A stretch of 7,057 nucleotides of DNA from Anaerolineae bacterium (GCA_027036755.1 JALWDV010000739.1:1-7057); one strand, 5' to 3'. Counted from the stretch's first letter, positions 1 to 5,423 are shown. Made by a program: numbers and translations. The notes: generated from the letters alone by a model not told the origin.

Positions 1-31
1 GGAAGAAAAAGGTGAGATTTGGAGATGTTTT

Positions 32-88
32 TCTCCGTGAACTATCACTATTTTCTCCGTGACCTCCGTGTCTCCGTGGTGAAATGAT
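32..88. repeat. CTCCGTG short-unit repeat cluster
   Basis: The heptamer CTCCGTG occurs four times (33-39, 55-61, 64-70, 72-78), three of them as TCTCCGTG, and the run ends in GTGGTGAAA. No reading frame of note covers it. The pattern resembles the ACGAAG/CTTCGTG repeat at 5484-5562 (both read C-T-x-C-G-T-G followed by GTGGT), so both may belong to one family of intergenic repeats. Bases 1-31 show nothing I can assign. What is seen is the repetition; the family relation is inference. Confidence 0.6.
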
Positions 89-103
89 CTTTTTGCAGTG
101 GAC

Positions 104-148
104 TCGCAATTCGCAATCCCAAATCCGCAATCCCAAATCCCAACCCCC
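104..148. repeat. GCAATCCCAAATCC tandem repeat before recO
   Basis: The 14-mer GCAATCCCAAATCC is present twice back to back (113-126 and 127-140), preceded by CGCAATTCGCAAT variants of the same unit. In the recO frame this would translate to a low-complexity AIPNPQSQIPTP-like stretch, which argues that it is spacer rather than the true N-terminus of RecO. Because it sits directly against the chosen ATG it leaves no room for a normal ribosome binding site. Confidence 0.75.
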
Positions 149-910
149 ATGCCCTCCCGCCGCGAACGCGTTTACCGCACCCGAGCCGTCATCCTCAAAC
201 GCAGGGAGCAGGGCGAGGCCGACCGGGTGCTCACCATCTTCACGCCCGAATACGGCAAGCGCGCGGTCATCGCCAAAGGCGTGCGCAAACCCACCAGCCG
301 CAAGGCCGGGCATCTTGAGCCTTTCACCCACGTCTCGCTGATGCTGGCCAGGGGCAAGACCTGGGACATCGTCACCGGAGCGCAGACGGTCACCAGCTTT
401 CGCAAGCTGCGAGAAGACCTGGACCTGACCGCATACGCCTACTATTTCTGCGAGCTGCTGGATGCGTTCGTGCAGGAGGATGACCCGCATCCCGAACTCT
501 ACGAGCTGCTGCTGAACGCGTTTCGGCGACTGGAAGTCTCGCCCGATCCGGCTCTGACCGGGCGCTGGTATGAGCTGGCGCTATTGCAGCACGCGGGGTT
601 TGCGCCCCAACTCTTCCATTGCGTGCAATGCGGCGAGCGCATCCAGCCGGTGACCAACTACTTCAGCCACGAGCGGGGCGGCGTGTTGTGTCCCAAACAT
701 GGCGAGGGAGCGTCCGACGCCCAGCCCATCCCCCTGAACACGCTGAAGGTGCTGCGCTACATCCAAAGCCAGCCCTACAATCACATCATGCGGTTGCAGC
801 TCTCGCCCGGCTCCATGCGGCAGGTCGAGAAGCTGATGGGCGATTATCTGCGCTTCTTGCTAGAGCGCCGCCTCAAATCCAAGCAATTCATCCATCTATT
901 GCGTAAATAG
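149..910 (+). CDS. recO: DNA repair protein RecO (recombination mediator)
   Basis: The 253-residue product matches RecO in length and layout. RecO anneals ssDNA and, with RecR, loads RecA onto SSB-coated DNA in the RecF pathway. The N-terminus has the family pattern YRTRAVILKRREQGEADRVL (about 9-28), then an OB-fold to about residue 80 containing YGKRAVIAKGVRKP, followed by a helical C-terminal domain. A zinc-site region runs C158-x2-C161 ... C181-P-K-H184, with His where many zinc-bearing RecO proteins have the fourth Cys. The ATG at 149 is preferred over the in-frame GTG at 98 because the 17 extra residues are encoded by a tandem repeat and are unlike RecO. Neither start has a visible Shine-Dalgarno sequence. 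The stop codon (TAG, 908-910) lies inside the ACGCAGA-type repeat. The gene appears to stand alone in the window. Identity is confident; the exact start is less so. Confidence 0.93.
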   Translation: MPSRRERVYRTRAVILKRREQGEADRVLTIFTPEYGKRAVIAKGVRKPTSRKAGHLEPFTHVSLMLARGKTWDIVTGAQTVTSFRKLREDLDLTAYAYYFCELLDAFVQEDDPHPELYELLLNAFRRLEVSPDPALTGRWYELALLQHAGFAPQLFHCVQCGERIQPVTNYFSHERGGVLCPKHGEGASDAQPIPLNTLKVLRYIQSQPYNHIMRLQLSPGSMRQVEKLMGDYLRFLLERRLKSKQFIHLLRK

Positions 911-951
911 AGCGCAGATGATGCAGAAAAAGCCGATCTGCGCAGATAAAA
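902..951 (+). repeat. ACGCAGA-type extragenic repeat, copy A
   Basis: This 50-base stretch matches 3030-3079 at 47 of 50 positions. It contains several CGCAGAT units and starts with CGTAAATAGA, which provides the recO stop codon. The 14-mer AAATAGAGCGCAGA (905-918) has an inverted partner TCTGCGTTCTATTT at 1421-1434, matching 13 of 14. Together they bound a long palindromic unit that was later interrupted by the transposable element at 960-1194. Confidence 0.85.
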
Positions 952-959
952 TCAGATAA

Positions 960-1194
960 GGGTGCGTCCTAAATGAGTTAGGGCCAGCCGGGCGTTTTGG
1001 CCGAATGATGAATGTTCACAACCCGAATCGCTATAGTGGCGTTCGCCACGTCCGCCCGGCGATGAAGTCGCCGGGCTACAAAACAGCGCCGGATAAATCC
1101 GGCTAGCCCCGAAGGGGCGCTGTTTCTAGCCGGGGGACTTCATCCCCCGGCGCTGGCGGCGTTGCTGTTTCTTCAACCGAAATAGGACGCACCC
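960..1194. mobile_element. MITE-like non-autonomous element, copy 1 (235 bp, 9-bp TSD)
   Basis: The element has perfect 12-bp terminal inverted repeats, GGGTGCGTCCTA at 960-971 and its complement at 1183-1194. It is flanked by a perfect 9-bp direct repeat ATCAGATAA (951-959 and 1195-1203), which I read as a target-site duplication. It contains no open reading frame of note, so any movement would need a transposase supplied in trans. Its interior (1036-1155) is a highly structured core shared with copy 2. Removing the element and one duplication restores a continuous AAATAGA...CGCAGA palindrome arm. Families such as IS1 and some IS4-group elements make duplications of about this length, but I cannot assign the parent. 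Confidence 0.85.
1036..1151. repeat. REP-like inverted hairpin pair around a three-way junction (core of copy 1)
   Basis: Four structures follow one another. A short hairpin GTGGCG-TT-CGCCAC lies at 1036-1049. A REP-like unit on the minus strand (1054-1080) has TGTAG followed by a 9-bp stem with loop CTTCA. A three-way junction (1081-1125) has outer stem AAACAGC/GCTGTTT, one arm GCCGGAT-AA-ATCCGGC and one arm GCCCC-GAA-GGGGC, with only TA unpaired between the arms. A second REP-like unit on the plus strand (1125-1151) has TCTAG, a 9-bp stem and the same loop CTTCA. A tetranucleotide 5' of a hairpin and paired inverted orientation are the hallmarks of REP/BIME elements mobilised by RAYT transposases; that kinship is inferred. 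Confidence 0.75.
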
Positions 1195-1206
1195 ATCAGA
1201 TAAAAT

Positions 1207-1375
1207 GGCATGGTTCAGATCGTCCTTCCTTCATCTTTACAATTTCAATAGGGTCAATGCCTGGCAAAGCACGTCAAACGTAAAGCGTCAAACGTCAAAA
1301 CGTGGCGAAACAGGCTCTTTTTGACGTTTGACGGAGAAATTGTAAAGATGGTTTTGAATGAGAATGAACCATGCC
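1207..1375. repeat. Long interrupted palindrome with TTGACGTTTGAC hairpin
   Basis: Three nested inverted pairs share one centre. The 11-mer GGCATGGTTCA (1207-1217) pairs with 1365-1375. The 15-mer CATCTTTACAATTTC (1232-1246) pairs with 1336-1350. The 14-mer GTCAAACGTCAAAA (1287-1300) pairs with 1319-1332 around an 18-base loop. The left arm also has tandem CGTCAAA units (1272-1299). The unpaired stretches are of unequal length, so this is a decayed or composite palindrome rather than a clean terminator. It lies inside the larger unit bounded by 905-918 and 1421-1434. Confidence 0.8.
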
Positions 1376-1387
1376 GATAAAATCAAA

Positions 1388-1435
1388 ACAATCTGCGAAA
1401 ATCTGTGTGCATCAGTTGTGTCTGCGTTCTATTTT
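1388..1435 (-). repeat. ACGCAGA-type repeat, inverted third copy
   Basis: Read on the minus strand this starts AAAATAGAACGCAGA (1435-1421), whose last 14 bases are identical to the start of the repeat at 3033-3046. It continues with a TGATGCA word and a TCGCAGAT word, like those of the copy at 902-951. It is the right-hand arm of the palindromic unit that begins just after recO. Confidence 0.7.
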
Positions 1436-1473
1436 CGTTCATTATCGGCGTGCTGCCGCTCGTGGCGCCTGCT

Positions 1474-1591
1474 ATGAAAATAAGCTCCCCTACGTCATTT
1501 CGAGGAAGCGCAGCGACCGAGAAATCCCCCTGCAAGCGAGGAGATTCCACCTCCCTGCGGTCGTCGGAATGACGTAACAAGGGATTTTCAT
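1474..1591. repeat. GTCATT...AATGAC dispersed palindrome
   Basis: Perfect 9-bp inverted ends TACGTCATT (1491-1499) and AATGACGTA (1568-1576) enclose about 68 bases with CGAGGAAGCGCAGCGACCGAGAAATC-like content in which GAGAAATC and GAGATTCC words recur. An outer pair ATGAAAAT (1474-1481) and ATTTTCAT (1584-1591) extends the symmetry. Sequences of the form GTCATTNCGAGG...GAATGAC are, to my knowledge, widespread dispersed intergenic repeats in many bacteria. Open reading frames across it on either strand are artefacts of the repeat. No coding gene is supported anywhere in 911-1666. Confidence 0.7.
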
Positions 1592-1655
1592 CCGTATCGG
1601 TGCGGGCGCGCCTGCCGTCGGACTGTTTTGTAGACAACCTTCGCCTTCTTGCCCC

Positions 1656-1661
1656 AGGGGG
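1656..1661 (+). promoter_or_regulatory. Ribosome binding site of the serine hydrolase
   Basis: AGGGGG lies 5 bases before the ATG at 1667. It decides the start: the in-frame TTG at 1649 lies upstream of this site and would add six residues (MPQGVT) without a binding site of its own. Confidence 0.7.
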
Positions 1662-1666
1662 TTACC

Positions 1667-3034
1667 ATGAAACGCTGGATCAAACGCATCATCATTTTTG
1701 CCATCATCTTGCTGCTGATAATCGCCCTGGTTGGAGGGTATTTTTACATGCTGCCGACTTTCAAGGTGGCCACCGGCTACACGGCTAAAGTCATTTGCTC
1801 CAACCACAATCTTACCGGTCAGAGCATCGAAGCCGCTCTGGCCGACATGCCCGATAACCCCCTGGTTCCCTTCCTGCGACCCCGGTTGGAGGAGGATGGG
1901 CTTTCGGCCACGCTGTGGGGCTGGGCTGCGAAGCAGAAGGCCATCTATCGCCCGGGCCTGGGCTGCACCTTGCTGGCCGGAAAAGGCCCCTTCGAGACCC
2001 GAAGGCCGAACTGGCCCCCGCCCGCAGCGCTCGACCCGGCCCAACCCTGGCCCGCGGGCGACGCGGTGGCGTACCAGCCCAGCCCGGCGCTGGAAGCGGT
2101 GTTGGATGAGGCCTTCTCTGAATCGAATCCCGAAAATCCCCGCCGCACCCGGGCCATTGTCGTGGTCAAAGATGGCCAGATCATCGCCGAGCGCTACGCC
2201 GAGGGCTACGGCAAGGACACGCCCTTCCTGGGCTGGTCCATGACCAAGAGCGTCACCCACGCTTTGCTGGGCCTGCTGGTCAAGGATGGCAGGCTGGACA
2301 TCATGGCCCCGGCCCCTGTGCCCGAATGGGCCTCGCCCGACGACCCCCGCCACGCCATCACCACTGATCAACTCATGCGCATGAGCAGCGGCCTGGAATT
2401 CAACGAGGATTACGGCGATCTCACCGTGGGCGTCACCCAGATGCTCTACAACAGCAGCGACATGGCTGCGTACGCCGCGAACATGCCTCTGGCTGCGCCC
2501 CCCGACACCGTGTGGAATTACTCCAGCGGCACGGCCAACATCCTCTCCCGCATCATCCGTCAGCAGTTGGGGGGCGATGTGGCTGACTACTGGGCCTTTC
2601 CGCAAAAAGCGCTCTTTCATCCCATCGGCGTCACCAGCGCCGTGCTTGAGCCGGACGCGTCGGGCACGTTCGTGGGGTCATCCTACATGTACGCCACGGC
2701 CCGGGACTGGGCCCGCTTCGGCCAGCTTTATCTGCAAGATGGCGTTTGGGATGGCCAGCGTATCCTGCCCGAGGGCTGGGTTGACTACGCTCGTACGCCC
2801 ACACCCCCCTCGCACGGGCAGTACGGCGCGTTGTGGTGGCTGAACCACGGCTCGGGCGACGGCAAAGAATGGGAGGGCGTGCCCGACGACGCCTACGCGG
2901 CCGAGGGCCATGACGGCCAATACGTGGTGGTCATCCCCTCCCGTAACATGGTCATCGTGCGCCTGGGCGTCAGCCATCATGGCGCCTGGGATCAGACTGC
3001 ATTTCTGCAGGATGTGCTGGCGGCGGTTCCGTAA
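1667..3034 (+). CDS. Membrane-anchored serine hydrolase, beta-lactamase (class C/NylB-like) family
   Basis: The product has 455 residues. An N-terminal basic stretch (MKRWIKR) and one hydrophobic helix (about 8-29) suggest a signal anchor, placing the catalytic domain outside the membrane. Beta-lactamase-family motifs follow in order: S191-M-T-K194 (SxxK, with the nucleophile Ser and general-base Lys), Y285-S-S (the YxN-like motif, in the YSS form known from 6-aminohexanoate-dimer hydrolase NylB), and G414-H-D-G-Q-Y (the third, HxG-type motif). A linker region (about 36-140) carries Cys44 and a GLGCTL motif (97-102) that recur in a subfamily of uncharacterised long serine hydrolases. Substrate is unknown; esterase, amidase or peptidase activity is possible and drug resistance is not implied. 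Its TAA stop comes from the adjacent repeat. It is convergent with the patatin gene and shows no operon partner. Family assignment is confident, function is not. Confidence 0.9.
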   Translation: MKRWIKRIIIFAIILLLIIALVGGYFYMLPTFKVATGYTAKVICSNHNLTGQSIEAALADMPDNPLVPFLRPRLEEDGLSATLWGWAAKQKAIYRPGLGCTLLAGKGPFETRRPNWPPPAALDPAQPWPAGDAVAYQPSPALEAVLDEAFSESNPENPRRTRAIVVVKDGQIIAERYAEGYGKDTPFLGWSMTKSVTHALLGLLVKDGRLDIMAPAPVPEWASPDDPRHAITTDQLMRMSSGLEFNEDYGDLTVGVTQMLYNSSDMAAYAANMPLAAPPDTVWNYSSGTANILSRIIRQQLGGDVADYWAFPQKALFHPIGVTSAVLEPDASGTFVGSSYMYATARDWARFGQLYLQDGVWDGQRILPEGWVDYARTPTPPSHGQYGALWWLNHGSGDGKEWEGVPDDAYAAEGHDGQYVVVIPSRNMVIVRLGVSHHGAWDQTAFLQDVLAAVP

Positions 3035-3129
3035 ATAGAACGCAGATGACGCAGAAAAAGCCGATCTACGCAGATAAAAAGATAAAATCAGGGTAATCAG
3101 CGGGCGTCAGATGTTTCTGCGTTCCATTT
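3030..3129. repeat. ACGCAGA-type extragenic palindrome, copy B
   Basis: The first 50 bases match 902-951 at 47 of 50 positions. The unit ends in inverted 14-mers, AAATAGAACGCAGA (3033-3046) and TCTGCGTTCCATTT (3116-3129), matching 13 of 14. It begins at the stop codon of the serine hydrolase and ends exactly where the second transposable element begins. Its last nine bases are that element's left target-site duplication. Transcripts of both converging genes would read into this region. Confidence 0.85.
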
Positions 3130-3360
3130 GGGGGTGTCCAATTTCGGTTGGAAGCAATTGTCGCAGTGGACGAATGACGAATGTTCACAAATTAAATCAG
3201 CCATCGTGGCGTTCGCCACGTCCGCCCGGCGATGAAGTCGCCGGGCTACAAAACAGCGCCGGATAAATCCGGCTAGCCCCGAAGGGGCGCTGTTTCTAGC
3301 CGGGGGACTTTATCCCCCGGCGCTGTCGCCGCCAGCGCCCAACTCATTTTGGACACACCC
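3130..3360. mobile_element. MITE-like non-autonomous element, copy 2 (231 bp, 9-bp TSD)
   Basis: The terminal inverted repeats are GGGGGTGTCCAA (3130-3141) and the complement of GGGTGTGTCCAA (3349-3360), one mismatch in 12. The 9-mer GTTCCATTT is directly repeated at 3121-3129 and 3361-3369, a perfect target-site duplication. The element has no coding capacity of its own. Relative to copy 1 the shared core lies in the same orientation, but the outermost sequences are exchanged: ATTTCGGTT follows the left end here and the right end in copy 1, and AAATGAGTT the reverse. It separates two convergent genes, and its hairpins could end transcription from both sides. Confidence 0.85.
3206..3321. repeat. 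REP-like inverted hairpin pair around a three-way junction (core of copy 2)
   Basis: This repeats 1036-1151 with a single change, T at 3311 for C at 1141, which falls in the loop of the second REP-like hairpin and leaves all stems intact. The parts are a hairpin at 3206-3219, a minus-strand REP-like unit at 3224-3250, a three-way junction at 3251-3295 and a plus-strand REP-like unit at 3295-3321. A further conserved 20-mer block (19 of 20) precedes the core at 1002-1021 and 3171-3190, separated by a diverged stretch of 14 or 15 bases. Confidence 0.75.
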
Positions 3361-3435
3361 GTTCCATTTTGGTACGAACACAGAGGTAATAATTGGGGCG
3401 TGCGGCGAGCGCCGGTTGGAGCAATGAACGGGCCG

Positions 3436-4782
3436 TCATCCCACAGATTCCAGCTCACGCTCCTGCAACATGGCCAGCGAATACTCCAATTGAGCCAGCG
3501 TGTCGCGCAGTTCTTCGGTGACGGCCTCCGCCGATTCCTCCGCTGCTTGCTGTTTGCGACGGAATCGCAGCCGCCGATCGCCTTTTTCCAGCATGGCCCG
3601 CACCACCTCCAGGTCATAGCCCGATCGGTGCATGGCCTCCAGCTCTTCGGCCACCAGACGTCGGGTGATGGGGATGCCGTGTCGGGCCAGGATGGCCTTG
3701 AGCTCCCGATACTGGTTTTCCAGATCTAGCGTGACCGACTGATAGCCGTGCTGGGCGATGGTGACGCGGGCGGAGTAGCGCATGACGTTGTAGAACGCCA
3801 TCTCGAAATCATCGCGGCGGGGTTCGATGAGGATGATATCGATATCGGGGTAGCGGCGCTGCAATTGCTTGATGTGATAGACCAGGCCGCTGCGCATGGA
3901 GATGCGCATGAACTGGGAGAGCACCGCCTGTGCGCCCTTTTCGCTGATAAAGCGGCCGTCTTCGCCCAGCAGGGGAATATCCCGCTTGCGGCTGTTGTCG
4001 ATGGGCGCCAAGGGGTTGATGCACACGATGAGCCGGGCGCCCGCCTCGACCGCGATATCCAGGCTGGCGTTGCCCCGCACCGCGCCATCCACGAACTCCT
4101 GCTCGCCGATGCGCACGGGTCGATATAGCAGCGGCACGGCGCTGGACGCGGCCACCGCCCGGCTGATGGGCACATCCTCCCATTCGGGGCTGCCAAACAC
4201 CACGCGCCGCCCGGTGTCGAGATCCGTGGCGATCACATACAGCTCCCGCTCCACATCCCGGAAGCTGTCGCTGAGGCCATACTCCCGCCACACGCCCTGC
4301 AAAAACAACTCCAGCGCCTTGTTGTCATACAGGCCCGAAGGCAGCGCCTCGGACAAGGACCACAGGACATCGAACAGATTCATGTCGTGGCGATGGCGCA
4401 GATAATGGGAGAACGCGTTCTTGACGGTGATGGGCAGGCGCAGGCCCTTTTGCAGAAATTCGCCCGTGTTCAGCGAAAAAATGTGCTTGGGCAAAATGTG
4501 CGAAGACGCGGAAGAGGCCCCATCCAGGGTGCGCATCATCTCGCCAGGGGTGATGCCCCGAGCCAACATGCTGCCAATCAGAGCGCCGGCGCTGGTGCCC
4601 ACAATGACATCGAAATCATTCACGCGACGATCGACCAGCATGGCGTCGATGGCCCGCAACGCGCCCACCTCATAAACAGCGCCGGTGAGTCCCCCGCCCG
4701 CCAGCACGATAGCTGTCTTGGAAGGAGCCGCCTGGCCCAGCTTTTCGATAACGTCTGGTCGATAACCGGTGATAATAGACAT
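3436..4782 (-). CDS. Patatin-like phospholipase family protein
   Basis: The 448-residue product carries the complete patatin Ser-Asp dyad layout: an oxyanion loop GGGLTG (29-34), nucleophile elbow G62-T-S64-A-G and D232-G-A. Members cleave acyl esters of phospholipids or other lipids. The patatin fold spans about 23-260. Beyond it a long C-terminal part (about 260-448) ends in a charged, probably coiled-coil helix (about 405-445). No signal peptide or membrane helix is evident, so a cytoplasmic or peripheral membrane or granule location is likely. The start codon is 8 bases after the stop of the phaR-like gene on the same strand and lacks a clear Shine-Dalgarno sequence, suggesting translational coupling in a two-gene operon. 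With a PHA-type regulator as partner, the substrate may be storage-granule surface lipid or polyester; this is inference. The family is clear, the substrate is not. Confidence 0.92.
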   Translation of the reverse strand: MSIITGYRPDVIEKLGQAAPSKTAIVLAGGGLTGAVYEVGALRAIDAMLVDRRVNDFDVIVGTSAGALIGSMLARGITPGEMMRTLDGASSASSHILPKHIFSLNTGEFLQKGLRLPITVKNAFSHYLRHRHDMNLFDVLWSLSEALPSGLYDNKALELFLQGVWREYGLSDSFRDVERELYVIATDLDTGRRVVFGSPEWEDVPISRAVAASSAVPLLYRPVRIGEQEFVDGAVRGNASLDIAVEAGARLIVCINPLAPIDNSRKRDIPLLGEDGRFISEKGAQAVLSQFMRISMRSGLVYHIKQLQRRYPDIDIILIEPRRDDFEMAFYNVMRYSARVTIAQHGYQSVTLDLENQYRELKAILARHGIPITRRLVAEELEAMHRSGYDLEVVRAMLEKGDRRLRFRRKQQAAEESAEAVTEELRDTLAQLEYSLAMLQERELESVG

Positions 4783-4790
4783 CGTGACAA

Positions 4791-5423
4791 TTATTCAGCA
4801 ACAGAAGCGGAATCAGAGCCTTCGTCGGGCGCATCATCAGCTTCAGGCGTTGCATCTATGACACGTCCTTCATTCTCAGAAACAGCCAACAATCTGTCCA
4901 CGCTGGCCATGAGCTTCTCCACCTGACTTTCCAACATCTTGATATCCTCATAAGTTGGCACATTGAGCTTGCTCAAAGCAGCATCGAGCTTGATGTCCGG
5001 AATCAAGCCCCTTGCGGTCTCGGCGGCCCCGCCATAAAGCTCCTTGCGCAGACGATCAGCCTCATCAGCGGCCAACTCGCCCTTCGCCACCAGAGAATCG
5101 ATGCGATGGTCGATCTCGCTTTCGAGCAGATGCAAGGCGCTGACCGAAGTGGAAACGGATTTCTTGAGATAGTCGATAGGCGCTGTGCTGGCGCGAATCA
5201 GAGCGGTGAGAATCGATTTGGGCAAGAAGCCCGATTGCTTCTTCTCCCGCTCGAAGATAATCTGGGACAACGTGATACTGGTGAGATCTTCCCCTGTCTC
5301 ATGATCGATCACCTGAATATCCTCGCCATCCTGAATCATAAGAGAGATATCGTCCAGCGTAACATAGCGCTTCCGTTCCAGATCATAAAGCTTACGATTG
5401 GGATAACGTTTGATAGTTCGCAT
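4791..5423 (-). CDS. PhaR-type polyhydroxyalkanoate synthesis regulator with phasin-like C-terminus
   Basis: The 210-residue product opens with the PHA accumulation regulator DNA-binding domain: KRYPNRKLYDLERKRYVTLD (5-24), then EDIQVIDHETGEDLTSITLSQIIFE (34-58). In PhaR proteins this domain represses phasin and PHA synthesis genes until granules titrate it. The rest does not resemble the classical PhaR C-terminus. Residues 66-130 are amphipathic helix ending in LVAKGELAADEADRLRKEL (111-129), and 154-180 read NVPTYEDIKMLESQVEKL onward, both reminiscent of phasin PhaI/PhaF-type sequences. An acidic tail follows (185-210). This suggests one protein that binds both DNA and granules. ATG at 5423 is supported by GAAAGGAA (5438-5431) 7 bases upstream. 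It is the first gene of an apparent operon with the patatin gene. The N-terminal domain is certain, the phasin-like reading moderate. Confidence 0.88.
   Translation of the reverse strand: MRTIKRYPNRKLYDLERKRYVTLDDISLMIQDGEDIQVIDHETGEDLTSITLSQIIFEREKKQSGFLPKSILTALIRASTAPIDYLKKSVSTSVSALHLLESEIDHRIDSLVAKGELAADEADRLRKELYGGAAETARGLIPDIKLDAALSKLNVPTYEDIKMLESQVEKLMASVDRLLAVSENEGRVIDATPEADDAPDEGSDSASVAE

Noticed and set aside
98..148. N-terminal extension of RecO from GTG at 98
   Set aside because: The extra 17 residues are the translation of a tandem DNA repeat and precede the typical RecO N-terminus.
960..1194. CRISPR-like or rRNA-like reading of the hairpin-rich region
   Set aside because: There are no regularly spaced direct repeats with unique spacers, and the structure is fully explained by inverted hairpins inside a duplicated element.
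1371..1637. Small open frames on both strands before the hydrolase
   Set aside because: They consist of translated repeat sequence (ACGCAGA arm and GTCATT palindrome) with no ribosome binding site or family features.
1490..2620. Long minus-strand open frame (376 codons) opposite the serine hydrolase
   Set aside because: It overlaps a gene with clear family motifs, has Gly/His/Arg-rich low-information sequence typical of antisense frames in GC-rich genes, and its end runs through the GTCATT dispersed repeat.
4387..4926. Plus-strand open frame of 179 codons opposite the patatin/phaR junction
   Set aside because: It is antisense to two well-supported genes and spans their intergenic gap; it has no recognisable domain.
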